Source: Williamsia sp. (GTDB lineage Bacteria > Actinomycetota > Actinomycetes > Mycobacteriales > Mycobacteriaceae). Taken from it: a stretch of 50,932 bases of DNA. How positions within the stretch are numbered: position 1 is the stretch's first letter; each line of letters starts with the position of its first letter. Position numbers and translations under genes: made by a program. The notes under the pieces are model-generated. The model saw only the letters and a list, made by a program, of their open reading frames with translations, did not search any database and had not been told where the DNA came from. This document shows, piece after piece, positions 1 through 7,530 of this stretch. The stretch lies in assembly GCF_016462415.1 (NCBI RefSeq), contig NZ_JAEMTF010000026.1:1-50932 (forward strand), given 5' to 3'.

Positions 1-41
1 TCGAATCCGTAGCAGTTCGTATCGCTCAGCGACACAAACTG

Positions 42-518
42 CTACCGATGGTGGGTGGGACGCGCGGCGGCAGTCGCGACCTCGTGCACCCCGATCGCGG
101 CGAGGACGATGAGCACAGCAAATGACAAGCGGAAGGTGATGCCGCCGATGCCGTTGACGGCGGCGGCCACCGCGAGGATCGCCACCGGTGACGCCGCGAC
201 GGTCAGTACGGCCACGATCGGTCGTCGGCGTGCGAACACGCTCTGCACGATCGCTGTGACGACGACAAGTGCTGCCGCACAAGCGGTCACGATCCCCGTC
301 CACTCGACACCCCCGCGCAGTGCGTAGTCGATCTCGAGCGATGTGGAGTACGCCTTGGCACCGTCGAGCGGAACGTACGAGCCGTTGTAGGTGAACGTCC
401 GTTCGTTGCCCAGGCTCAGCCACGGCACCTGGCCCGCGGCCAACGCAACAACCACGAAGACCCACCATGACGCACGACGAAGGCGACGTGCACCGGTCAG
501 GATCTGATCGGCGTCCAT
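42..518 (-). CDS. Small integral membrane protein, unknown function
   Basis: A 158-residue protein that I do not recognise. It shows four hydrophobic segments, at about residues 16-36, 71-93, 100-122 and 129-147. A polar loop of about 35 residues between the first two segments contains Tyr, Asn and Gly (NGSYVPLDG) and is probably extracytoplasmic. The C-terminus is short and basic (RPTHHR). The ATG at 518 is preferred because the reading frame becomes protein-like there and a GATGGT hexamer lies 7 nt upstream; an in-frame ATG at 530 is the alternative. It is divergent from the VOC gene at 615, so the two share a short promoter region. No enzymatic motif is visible. Confidence 0.65.
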   Translation of the reverse strand: MDADQILTGARRLRRASWWVFVVVALAAGQVPWLSLGNERTFTYNGSYVPLDGAKAYSTSLEIDYALRGGVEWTGIVTACAAALVVVTAIVQSVFARRRPIVAVLTVAASPVAILAVAAAVNGIGGITFRLSFAVLIVLAAIGVHEVATAAARPTHHR

Positions 519-601
519 GGCGACCACCATCGCACAGACCGGCCGCAGACCGCCCGCGGCATCGACCTGATCGAGGCTTGGCCTGAACGTCGGTTGCTCG
601 C

Positions 602-607
602 TACCGT
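602..607 (+). promoter_or_regulatory. -10 hexamer of a leaderless promoter
   Basis: TACCGT lies 7 nt before the ATG at 615, with a possible -35 TTGGCC at 578-583 (18-bp spacing). There is no Shine-Dalgarno sequence. This fits transcription starting at or next to the start codon. Confidence 0.5.
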
Positions 608-614
608 CTGGCGC

Positions 615-1052
615 ATGGCCATAAAACTCGAGAACGTCGGTATCGCGGTGGAGGACCTGGAAGCGACGATCGCCTTCTTCACCGACCTCGGTCTCACCGT
701 CCTGGGTCGCGACACCGTCAGCGGGGAGTGGACCGACACCGCCGTCGGCCTCGACGGCAACCACGCGAAGATCGCGATGCTGCAGACGCCCGACGGCAAC
801 GGTCGTCTCGAGCTGTTCGAGTACATCCACCCCGAGGCGATCCCGACCACCCCGACCGTGCCGAACGAGATCGGGATGCACCGCGTCGCCTTCTCCGTCG
901 ACGACATCGACGAGGCCCTCGCCATCGCCGCACGACACGGGTGCCATCCGCTGCGTGGCGTCGCGACCTACGAGGACATCTACAAGCTCAGCTATATCCG
1001 CGGGCCGAGTGGCATCATCGTCATGCTCGCCGAGGAGTTGAGGAAGAGCTGA
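615..1052 (+). CDS. VOC (glyoxalase/methylmalonyl-CoA epimerase-like) family protein
   Basis: A 145-residue single-domain vicinal-oxygen-chelate protein with two beta-alpha-beta-beta-beta modules. The first module starts with LENVGIAVEDLE and the second with MHRVAFSVDDID. Candidate metal ligands are Glu in LELFEY, His in GMHRVAF and Glu in IVMLAEE. The usual first-module His (HVGI) is Asn here, so the metal site may be altered. Such proteins include lactoylglutathione lyases, epimerases and dioxygenases, and the substrate cannot be told from sequence. The start at 615 is chosen over the upstream 594 codon because of the leaderless promoter. It is probably co-transcribed with the downstream alkyltransferase-like, MFS and membrane genes, which all overlap or nearly touch. 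Confidence 0.8.
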   Translation: MAIKLENVGIAVEDLEATIAFFTDLGLTVLGRDTVSGEWTDTAVGLDGNHAKIAMLQTPDGNGRLELFEYIHPEAIPTTPTVPNEIGMHRVAFSVDDIDEALAIAARHGCHPLRGVATYEDIYKLSYIRGPSGIIVMLAEELRKS

Positions 1053-1393
1053 CGGGTGACCCGCCCCATCGAGAACCGGAGACCCAGGATGACTTCGGCA
1101 TCGCGGTTCTCGACGTCGTCGACCGCATCCCGAGTGGTCGGGTGATGACTTACGGCGACATCGCCGAGTACCTGCAGCGCGGCGGACCGCGCGGCGTCGG
1201 CGGTGTGATGGCGCGCGACGGCCAAGCGGTCACCTGGTGGCGAGTCGTGCGCGCCACCGGAACCCTGCCCGCCCATCTGATGATCGAGGCGCAGACGCAG
1301 TGGCACAGCGAGAACACACCGTTGCGCCGCGGGATCGTCGACATCGAACGCGCGCGCTGGTGGCCCGACGAGACCGCCGGGGGACTCGCGTGA
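1049..1393 (+). CDS. MGMT-family alkyltransferase-like (ATL) DNA-binding protein
   Basis: About 110 residues matching the DNA-binding domain of O6-alkylguanine-DNA methyltransferases: IPSGRVMTYGDIAEYL followed by GVGGVMAR and VTWWRVVRATG. The catalytic Cys of the PCHRV motif is Trp here. That is the hallmark of alkyltransferase-like proteins, which bind O6-alkylguanine lesions and hand them to nucleotide excision repair without transferring the alkyl group. The start is a problem. In this frame there is no ATG, GTG or TTG between 728 and the conserved core at 1142. The options are a CTG at 1049 overlapping the VOC stop, or a GTG at 1056 in another frame with a one-base frame change near 1070. 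The 3' end overlaps the MFS gene by GTGA. Confidence 0.7.
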   Translation: MTGDPPHREPETQDDFGIAVLDVVDRIPSGRVMTYGDIAEYLQRGGPRGVGGVMARDGQAVTWWRVVRATGTLPAHLMIEAQTQWHSENTPLRRGIVDIERARWWPDETAGGLA

Positions 1394-2667
1394 CCGCGCC
1401 CTCGATGAGCCGGTCGTCATCGCTGACGGCCGGGGCGTTCGTCCTCCTGACGAGCCTGTATTTCGCGCAGGGACTGCCGTTCGGCTTCTTCACACAGGCG
1501 CTGCCGGTGGTGCTCCGCCGCTCCGGGTATTCGCTGGTGACGATCAGCGCCACCGGCATCCTCTTCGCCCCCTGGGCGCTCAAGTTCCTCTGGGCGCCGT
1601 ACGTCGACCGCTACGGGTCGCGGCGCCGATGGCTGTTGACGCTCCAAAGCGCTTCCGCTGCAGTCGCTCTGATCCTCGCCTGCCTGGACCTGTCGACGAC
1701 CCTGACCTGGCTGTTCGTCGGCATCGCGGTGGTCAACCTCATCTCCGCGACCCAGGACGTCGTCACCGACGGGCTCGCCGTCCGCCTGCTCGGACCGCGC
1801 GACCGCGGCGTCGGTAACGCGATTCAGGTGGGCGCGTATCGCATCGGGATGATCGTCGGCGGCGGGTTGCTGCTGTGGTTGTTCTCGCTCGCCGGGTGGC
1901 GTCTGTTGTTCGTCGCGATGGCGCTTCTACTGATCGCGTCGACGATCCCGGTGTGGTTCCTGCGTGCCCAGACCGATGCTGCTGATCAGGTCTCGTCCGC
2001 AGCCGACCGACCGTCGGCGGCTCGGTTGGCCACCGGCTGGTTCACGCGGCTACGCCGACCGGGGATGATCGCGTTCATCCTGCTCGTCGCCGGGTACAAG
2101 TTCGGGAACTCGATGGGGTCGGCGTTGGTGGGCCCGTTCCTCTCCGACGTCGGGCTCTCGCTGCCGCAGATCGCGCTCATCGAAGGCGGGTTGTCCTCGG
2201 TGTCGGCGTTGGTCGGCGCGGGACTCGGCGGTTGGTACGCCTACCGGTTCGGGCGTCGCCACGCGCTGTTGCTCGCCGGCATCACCCAGACCGCCGCGCT
2301 CGCGCTGTACGTCGCGGCCTCCCTCGACATCGGAGGCCTGGGTCTCATCGTCACGGCAAGCATCGCCGAGCACGTCTTCGGGGGCGCGGCCACCGTGGTG
2401 GTGTTCGCGCTGATGATGGACGCGTCCGATCGTGATCACGCGGGAACCGACTACACGCTGATCGCGTGCGCGGTCGTCTTCTCGCAGGGCATCGCCGGAT
2501 TCACGGCAGGCGTGGTCGGTGACCTGTTCGGCTACCCCGCGATGTTCGGCAGTGGATTGGTGCTCTCCGGCCTCGGGTGCGCGGTGATGCTCACGGCACT
2601 GTCGCGGGGCGTCGGCCCGAAAGGGTTGCGCGCGGTGGTGTCGCCGCCGGGCATCATGAGGTCATGA
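1390..2667 (+). CDS. MFS transporter, AmpG-like
   Basis: A 425-residue polytopic protein with about 12 hydrophobic segments. The sequence SLYFAQGLPFGFF near residue 20, TQDVVTDGLAV around residue 120 and the following GNAIQVGAYRIGMIVGGG resemble the AmpG/acetyl-CoA-transporter branch of the major facilitator superfamily. AmpG imports anhydromuropeptides in Gram-negatives; the substrate of actinobacterial relatives is unclear. The GTG start at 1390 overlaps the upstream stop (GTGA), giving translational coupling, and the 3' end overlaps the next gene by ATGA. A hydrophilic loop at roughly residues 195-220 separates the two six-helix halves. Confidence 0.82.
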   Translation: MTAPSMSRSSSLTAGAFVLLTSLYFAQGLPFGFFTQALPVVLRRSGYSLVTISATGILFAPWALKFLWAPYVDRYGSRRRWLLTLQSASAAVALILACLDLSTTLTWLFVGIAVVNLISATQDVVTDGLAVRLLGPRDRGVGNAIQVGAYRIGMIVGGGLLLWLFSLAGWRLLFVAMALLLIASTIPVWFLRAQTDAADQVSSAADRPSAARLATGWFTRLRRPGMIAFILLVAGYKFGNSMGSALVGPFLSDVGLSLPQIALIEGGLSSVSALVGAGLGGWYAYRFGRRHALLLAGITQTAALALYVAASLDIGGLGLIVTASIAEHVFGGAATVVVFALMMDASDRDHAGTDYTLIACAVVFSQGIAGFTAGVVGDLFGYPAMFGSGLVLSGLGCAVMLTALSRGVGPKGLRAVVSPPGIMRS

Positions 2668-3083
2668 CCGTCGAACTCGCCCCTGATGTCTCCCGTCATC
2701 TGACGCGTCGACTGACGCTGTGGGGTGGAGTGTCGGTCGTCGGTGGCGGGCTTCTGGCTCTGCGCGGACGGAGTGCGGGGAGCCGCGCTTTCGGACTTCA
2801 GAATGCGATGTGGGGCGCGATCGATGTGGTCATCGCCGGGGTGTCCACGCTGCAGTCGACCCCGCCCACCACACCGAAACTCCGTCGGCTCCTGCTGATC
2901 AACACCGGCCTCGATGTCGCCTACGTGGCCGGCGGAGCTCATCTGATCGTCCGCACCCCGAGTTTCCGCGGTCGGATCACCGCCGAGCAGGCGCGCGGGC
3001 ACGGCGCCGCGGTCGTCGTTCAGGGGGCTGCGCTGTTCGTTCTCGACCTCACCCACGCTCGCCAGTTGCATCCGTGGCCGTAG
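2664..3083 (+). CDS. Small membrane protein, unknown function
   Basis: A 139-residue protein with hydrophobic stretches at roughly residues 19-37, 48-66, 85-100 and 112-132. The middle segment, FGLQNAMWGAIDVVIA, has Asn, Trp and Asp inside a helix, which suggests a conserved functional face. I recall similar actinobacterial proteins of unknown function but cannot assign a family with certainty. The ATG overlaps the MFS stop (ATGA), so it is the last gene of the VOC-ATL-MFS operon. It is convergent with the SDR gene, with only 23 bases between the stops. Confidence 0.7.
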   Translation: MTVELAPDVSRHLTRRLTLWGGVSVVGGGLLALRGRSAGSRAFGLQNAMWGAIDVVIAGVSTLQSTPPTTPKLRRLLLINTGLDVAYVAGGAHLIVRTPSFRGRITAEQARGHGAAVVVQGAALFVLDLTHARQLHPWP

Positions 3084-3106
3084 TCCCCGCTCAGCGGGTC
3101 ATCTGG

Positions 3107-4069
3107 CTACGCCTGGTCTATCCCGGTGGCGTCCACGACCGCCTGCCACAACGCCTCCCGCGCGTCGGGTGAATCCCGGCGCCAGGACGGGTAGTGGGTC
3201 GGTCGGGTGGCACGGTCGTGCCAGAACTTACCGGTGCTCGTGGTCGCCTGGGGAGAGGCCGCCAACCACACGATGGTGTCGGCACCGGCTTGCGCGGTGC
3301 GCAGGATCGGCTTCATGACGGCACCGAACGCCGGGATCGAGTCGGTCACGCCGGGAGTCGCCGCCCACCCCGGGTGCATGCTGTGCACGACGGCGTCCTC
3401 GGGACCCGCGAACCGTTGCGCCAGTTGCTCGGTGACCACCACCTGCATGCGTTTGGTTCGCGCGTAGGCGGTGAGTCCGGAGTAGGTGCCCTCGGTGAAC
3501 TCGAAGTCCGTGGTCTGCAACGGCACGGGGTACATCCCGCCGCTGGAGACGAACACGACCCGCGAGTCCGCGTCGAACAGTGGCCGCAGCCCCACGGTCA
3601 ACGCGACCGGACCCAGCACGTGGGTGGCGAAGGCCGACTCGTGTCCCTGCGCGGAGAGCGTCCGCTCCGGCGGCATCACCCCGGCACTGTGGATCACGGC
3701 GTGCACACGCGGCAGGTCCGCGGTCAGCGCGGTCACCAGCCGCGAGACCGCGTCGAGATCGCTGATGTCGTACTCGTGGATCACCACATCGGCGTCGGGG
3801 ACGTGGCCTCGCACCGTCCGCGCCGACGACTCGAGTCGCTCGGCGGTCCGGCCGACGAGGTGGACGCGTGCGCCGAGTCGCGCGAGCTCGGTGGCGGCGG
3901 CCGCACCCAGACCGGAACTGCCGCCGGTGACGACGATGTCGACGCCGGTGTCGAACGGTTCCGGGTCGGGTGCCCAGAAGCGACTGCGCACCGATGATCC
4001 GATGCGTGAATAACCGGGGATGACCGTGCGATCGAGCAGGACATCGACGGCGGTGGTGAGCGGGTTCAT
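3107..4069 (-). CDS. Short-chain dehydrogenase/reductase (DHRS12-like)
   Basis: A 320-residue classical SDR. After a roughly 40-residue N-terminal extension it has the nucleotide-binding motif TGGSSGLG, the structural motif HSAGVM (for NNAG), the catalytic serines in VFVSSGG and the catalytic pair YARTK. Arg in VGRTAERL after the second strand suggests NADP(H). The N-terminal extension and HPGWAATPGV resemble the DHRS12 type, whose substrates are not well defined. The start at 4069 has a GGAGG Shine-Dalgarno 10 nt upstream. It lies 18 nt downstream of the metallophosphoesterase gene on the same strand, so the two are probably one transcript. Confidence 0.85.
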   Translation of the reverse strand: MNPLTTAVDVLLDRTVIPGYSRIGSSVRSRFWAPDPEPFDTGVDIVVTGGSSGLGAAAATELARLGARVHLVGRTAERLESSARTVRGHVPDADVVIHEYDISDLDAVSRLVTALTADLPRVHAVIHSAGVMPPERTLSAQGHESAFATHVLGPVALTVGLRPLFDADSRVVFVSSGGMYPVPLQTTDFEFTEGTYSGLTAYARTKRMQVVVTEQLAQRFAGPEDAVVHSMHPGWAATPGVTDSIPAFGAVMKPILRTAQAGADTIVWLAASPQATTSTGKFWHDRATRPTHYPSWRRDSPDAREALWQAVVDATGIDQA

Positions 4070-4087
4070 GTGTGTGGGCCTCCGCGG

Positions 4088-4624
4088 TCAGCGTATCGAC
4101 CGCGTCGTGTCGGGCTGCAGCTCGTGGAGGTGCACGTCACCCAGGACGCCGTCGGTGACGGTGGTGGTCATGTAGGTGCAGTGCGGCTGACGTCGACGAT
4201 CGGTGGGGGAGCCGGGGTTGAGCAGACGCAGGCCGGTGTCGGTGGTGGTGTCCCACGGGATGTGGCTGTGGCCGAACACGAGAACGTCGGTGTCGGGGTA
4301 GGTCAGCGACATCCGCTTGTCGCGGCCCGTCGAGGCGCCGGTCTCGTGGACGACCGTGATGCGCAGACCGTCGATGGTCACGTCGGCGCGCTCGGGCATC
4401 CGCCCCCGCAGTTCCGGCCCGTCGTTGTTCCCCCAACACGCGATGAGCCGCGCCGACCGTGCGTCGAGCAGCTCGAACGTGGCGAGATCGACCCAGTCGC
4501 CGGCGTGGATCACCACATCTGCAGCATCGACGGCAGCCAGAAGCTCCTCGGGTAGTACCTTCGCGCGTTTCGGCAGATGGGTGTCCGACATGAGGAGCAC
4601 AGACAGCGAGCTGGGCGGGGTCAT
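4088..4624 (-). CDS. YfcE/MJ0936-type metallophosphoesterase
   Basis: A 178-residue calcineurin-like phosphoesterase. All metal-binding blocks are visible in order: SDTHLP, HAGDW, WGNND, the VHETG His, and GHSHIP. Small proteins of this type hydrolyse phosphodiesters using two metal ions; the natural substrate is generally unknown. The ATG at 4624 is chosen because TAGCGT sits 7 nt upstream (leaderless pattern); a GTG at 4633 is possible. It precedes the SDR gene in the same orientation. Confidence 0.85.
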   Translation of the reverse strand: MTPPSSLSVLLMSDTHLPKRAKVLPEELLAAVDAADVVIHAGDWVDLATFELLDARSARLIACWGNNDGPELRGRMPERADVTIDGLRITVVHETGASTGRDKRMSLTYPDTDVLVFGHSHIPWDTTTDTGLRLLNPGSPTDRRRQPHCTYMTTTVTDGVLGDVHLHELQPDTTRSIR

Positions 4625-4631
4625 GACCGCC

Positions 4632-4637
4632 ACGCTA
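4632..4637 (-). promoter_or_regulatory. -10 hexamer of a leaderless promoter
   Basis: On the minus strand TAGCGT is followed by 7 nt and then the ATG at 4624. There is no Shine-Dalgarno in the gap. Confidence 0.5.
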
Positions 4638-4703
4638 ATGCTGCTGCGGCGGATCCAGGCCGACGGCCGGTCGTGGTCTCACGCCGCGTCGTCCGACCGG
4701 TGA

Positions 4704-4906
4704 ATCAGGCTACGCAAGAACACGTCTGACGCAGGCTGATGCGATGGCAATGTGTGCGTTCGTGAACGACTGGACATTCATACGAACGGGACACTGCTCA
4801 GTAGTGAGTTAAACCAACGTTCCCTGATATTGAACTGTCACTTAACTGTGATCATTAGTGTCCGTTTCGACGGCACCAGCGAGGTGCCCTGAGTAACGGA
4901 GCAGGA
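4704..4906 (+). promoter_or_regulatory. AT-richer promoter and leader of the secreted protein gene
   Basis: This stretch is clearly lower in GC than its surroundings (about 4740-4865), as expected of a strong promoter region. A leader hairpin, GGCACC (4872-4877) with GGTGCC (4883-4888) and loop AGCGA, lies just before the Shine-Dalgarno GGAGCAGGA and the ATG at 4907. Repeated ACTGT/TTAACTGTGA elements near 4834-4852 may be a regulator site. I cannot fix the transcription start. Confidence 0.35.
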
Positions 4907-5629
4907 ATGAAGATTCGTAATCGGATGATCGCGCTCACGGCGGCCGTCATGGCGACCGCTGCCCTGGGAACGGTGTCCGCCACCCAGGCGAACGCAGCGT
5001 TGGACCCGTCCAACAGCCTCGGTATCAACTTCGACGCTGACACCACGACTGTGATCGCGAAGACCCAGCAGCCGGTCGTGTTCCCCCAGACCAAACTGGT
5101 GACCCGCACCGACCTGACCAACCTGGAGGGAACCCTCAACCTCCCGCAGGCCGCGGCCAAGCTCAAGCTCGGTCCGCTCACGCTGGCCAACTTCAAGATC
5201 TCGGTCATCAACGCGTCGCAGGTGACCGGCACGATCAAGCAGGGTGGCACCGAAACCGCGCCGGCCCTCGACCTGGACGTGTCGCAGACCTTCCAGATCC
5301 GTCTCGACTCGGTGCAGCCGCTCAACATCAGCAGCGGTTCGGCCAGCCTGAACCTGGTTCCGGCCAACGGAAGCTGTGTCACCGCGCCCACCACGGCCAA
5401 GCTGACCGGTTCGCTCGATGCCACCAAGCTGCTCGGCGGCGACGTGCCGCAGGCCGACGCCCACATCAAGGGCAGCTACACGATCCCGCCGTTCCAGAAC
5501 TGCGGACCGTTCGCCGGCGTGCTCAACGCGATCATCGCGGGTCCGGGCAACACCCTCGACGTGCACGTGACCAACCCCGAGTTCGTGATCGGCGACCAGG
5601 CCGCAGCGCGCGCGAAGTTCGTCAACTGA
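4907..5629 (+). CDS. Secreted protein, unknown function
   Basis: A 240-residue protein with a classical signal peptide: MKIRNR, a hydrophobic core, then an Ala-x-Ala-type end (TQANA) about residue 31. The mature part is rich in Thr, Leu and Asn with alternating polar/apolar strands (LEGTLNLPQAAAKLKLG, VTGTIKQGG), suggesting an all-beta fold. It has two Cys (NGSC and FQNCGP) that could form a disulfide. I do not recognise a named family; similar exported proteins occur in mycolic-acid actinomycetes, and a cell-envelope role is inference. It has a good Shine-Dalgarno, its own promoter region and a strong terminator, so it is probably a single, well-expressed transcript. Confidence 0.75.
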   Translation: MKIRNRMIALTAAVMATAALGTVSATQANAALDPSNSLGINFDADTTTVIAKTQQPVVFPQTKLVTRTDLTNLEGTLNLPQAAAKLKLGPLTLANFKISVINASQVTGTIKQGGTETAPALDLDVSQTFQIRLDSVQPLNISSGSASLNLVPANGSCVTAPTTAKLTGSLDATKLLGGDVPQADAHIKGSYTIPPFQNCGPFAGVLNAIIAGPGNTLDVHVTNPEFVIGDQAAARAKFVN

Positions 5630-5659
5630 TCACAGACGTTCGCGTCTGAAACACCGCAG

Positions 5660-5690
5660 CGGCGGGTGGGTCCCATGGACCCGCCCGCCG
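5660..5690. terminator. Strong hairpin terminator
   Basis: A 14-bp stem (5660-5673 paired with 5677-5690, one G-U pair) with a 3-base loop CAT lies 30 nt after the stop at 5629. It is followed by TTGTCGTGTG rather than a T run. It sits between convergent genes and can serve both. Confidence 0.75.
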
Positions 5691-5747
5691 TTGTCGTGTG
5701 CGTCAGTCGAGTACGAGCCACTGCGAACGTGACAGCGTTCCAACCGA

Positions 5748-6656
5748 TCAGCCCGGGAACGGCCCGGCACGTCCGAACAGCGCAGGGACCGGCGAGTCCA
5801 GCTGCGCACCGATCCATGTCGCCGCGTCGGCGATGGCCCCGCCGTCGATGCCGGTGTCGACACCGGATCGCTGCAGCGCATAGTTGAGGTCCTCGGTCGC
5901 GATGTTGCCGGTTGCGTTGGGGGCGAACGGACATCCACCGAACCCGCCGATGCTGGCGTCGAGGGCGCAGTCGCCGAGATCGAAGGCGGTCAGCGCGTTG
6001 GCGTAACCGGTGTTGCGGGTGTTGTGGAAATGCCACCGCAGCGCTACGTCCGGCGCGACGCGTCGCGCACCGGCGTGCAGAGCGCGAACCTGTGCCGGCA
6101 CACCCACCCCGATGGTGTCGGCGATGGCGATCTCGTCGGGGCCCGACTCCGCGACCCGCGCCATCAGATCGATGACGCGCTCGGCGGGCATCTCGCCACT
6201 GAACGGGCACCCGAACGAGACCGCGAAGGTGACCGTGGTGAACATGCCCGCGGCTCGGGACTCGGCGGCGATCCGCTTCCACCGCGCCAGGCCCTCCTCG
6301 ACGTCGCAGCCCTGGTTGCGCTGACTGAACTCGTCGGAACAGACGACGACCACGTTCACCTCGTCGACGCCCGCGGCCAGAGCGCGTTCGAGTCCACGCT
6401 CGTTGAGCACCAACCCGATGTAGTCCACGTCGTCCCGCCGGGGGAGCGCCGCCATGACCTCTTCGGCGCCGGCCATCTGGGGCACACGCTTCGGGTTGAC
6501 GAAGCTGACGGCCTCGATGCGTCGCATGCCGGCGTCGACGGCGCGGGTGATGAAGTCGACCTTGGTTTCCACCGACAGGGCGGTGCGTTCGTTCTGCAGG
6601 CCGTCGCGCGGCCCGACTTCCACCACATGAGTTCCGGCGTAGGTCGTGTTCGTCAT
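5748..6656 (-). CDS. Hydroxymethylglutaryl-CoA lyase-type (DRE-TIM) lyase
   Basis: A 302-residue HMGL-like TIM barrel. The Arg-Asp pair of EVGPRDGLQ, the SFVNPKRVPQMA segment, the metal-binding HFHNTRNTG histidines and the mobile-loop Cys in GGCPFAPNATGN match HMG-CoA lyase. That enzyme splits 3-hydroxy-3-methylglutaryl-CoA into acetyl-CoA and acetoacetate in leucine catabolism; relatives cleave other 3-hydroxyacyl-CoAs. It lacks the usual leucine-pathway neighbours. It is divergent from a GntR regulator that leads a CoA-transferase/HyuAB operon, so a related but different substrate is plausible. A TTGCATACAA box lies 26 bp upstream of the start. The start at 6656 gives a normal family N-terminus. 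Confidence 0.85.
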   Translation of the reverse strand: MTNTTYAGTHVVEVGPRDGLQNERTALSVETKVDFITRAVDAGMRRIEAVSFVNPKRVPQMAGAEEVMAALPRRDDVDYIGLVLNERGLERALAAGVDEVNVVVVCSDEFSQRNQGCDVEEGLARWKRIAAESRAAGMFTTVTFAVSFGCPFSGEMPAERVIDLMARVAESGPDEIAIADTIGVGVPAQVRALHAGARRVAPDVALRWHFHNTRNTGYANALTAFDLGDCALDASIGGFGGCPFAPNATGNIATEDLNYALQRSGVDTGIDGGAIADAATWIGAQLDSPVPALFGRAGPFPG

Positions 6657-6681
6657 CCACCCATCATCACCCCACCAGGTA

Positions 6682-6691
6682 TTGCATACAA
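6682..6691. promoter_or_regulatory. Candidate GntR operator box 1 (TTGCATACAA)
   Basis: A near-palindrome (reverse complement TTGTATGCAA) identical to the box at 6755. It lies 26 bp upstream of the lyase start, where a minus-strand -10 region would be. FadR-subfamily GntR sites often look like TnGTnnnACnA. Confidence 0.6.
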
Positions 6692-6754
6692 GGTTGTGTT
6701 GATTCGCGGTTAAATCTGCGGTTTATCAAGACAGAACTCGAACTCCCGCTTACC

Positions 6755-6764
6755 TTGCATACAA
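6755..6764. promoter_or_regulatory. Candidate GntR operator box 2 (TTGCATACAA)
   Basis: An exact copy of the box at 6682, 73 bp away (about seven helical turns). It ends 20 bp before the preferred GTG start of the regulator gene. Confidence 0.6.
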
Positions 6765-6784
6765 ACAAGCGAAACGGGGTCGCA

Positions 6785-7528
6785 GTGGAACGTGCAGTCG
6801 ACCGGGTGTACTCCCACATCCGGGCCGCCATTCTCGACGGCCGGTTCGCGCCTGGGGCGCGGCTGGGTGAGGCGGAGCTGGCCGAGGTCACGCAGGCCTC
6901 CCGCACCCCGGTGCGAGAGGCGTTGCGCCAGCTGGAGGTCGAGGGCCTCGTCGAGGTGTTGCCGCATCGCGGCGCCCGCGTCTATCAGTTCACCTCCGAT
7001 GACCTCGAGGAGATCTACGACCTCCGCATGACGTTGGAGGCGTTGGCGGCCGGGCGCGCGGCGTCGCGGATCAGCGATGGGCAGCTCGATCAGATGGCCG
7101 AACTGTGCGACCGCATGGAGGCGGCCGCGCTCGACGACGACCTCGAACTCGTCGCCACGGCCAACATGGAGTTCCACGCCATCGTCCGCACCGCCTCGGC
7201 GAGCACCCGGCTCACCTCGATGCTCAGCGCGGTGATCCAGCTGCCACTGATGATGCGGACCTTCCACCGGTACGCGCCCGAGGATCTGCACCGCAGTGCC
7301 GGACACCATCGTGAACTGATTGCCGCGCTGCGTGCGCGGGACGAGGTGTGGGCGGATGCCGTGATGCGGTCGCACGTCCGAGCGGCCAAGGCCGTGCTGC
7401 TCGCCTCGGTTCGCGCCGACGAGGAGCTGGCGACGACGGCCCAACCGGCAGAAACACCGGCCCAACCCGGGCACACAACCGCCCACCACGCGCACACGAC
7501 GGCCCAACCGGCTCAGAGCGGAGTCTGA
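6785..7528 (+). CDS. GntR-family (FadR/FCD subfamily) transcriptional regulator
   Basis: A 247-residue regulator. The N-terminal winged helix-turn-helix (RVYSHIRAAILDGRFAPGARL, LAEVTQASRTPVREALRQLE, VEVLPHRGARV) is typical GntR. The C-terminal FCD domain carries candidate metal ligands such as His in NMEFHAIV and the GHHRELIAAL and SHVRAA segments. Its ligand is probably a carboxylate or acyl compound handled by the operon. The last 30 or so residues (TTAQPAETPAQPGHTTAHH...) are a low-complexity tail outside the domain. The start could also be the TTG at 6755 inside the operator; the GTG at 6785 fits the family better. The next gene begins 2 nt after its stop. Confidence 0.88.
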   Translation: MERAVDRVYSHIRAAILDGRFAPGARLGEAELAEVTQASRTPVREALRQLEVEGLVEVLPHRGARVYQFTSDDLEEIYDLRMTLEALAAGRAASRISDGQLDQMAELCDRMEAAALDDDLELVATANMEFHAIVRTASASTRLTSMLSAVIQLPLMMRTFHRYAPEDLHRSAGHHRELIAALRARDEVWADAVMRSHVRAAKAVLLASVRADEELATTAQPAETPAQPGHTTAHHAHTTAQPAQSGV

Positions 7529-7530
7529 TC

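Noticed and set aside
4834-4852. AACTGTCACTTAACTGTGA as a defined regulator site
   Set aside because: The repeated AACTGT is too short and imperfect to assign to a regulator; it is mentioned only in the promoter entry.
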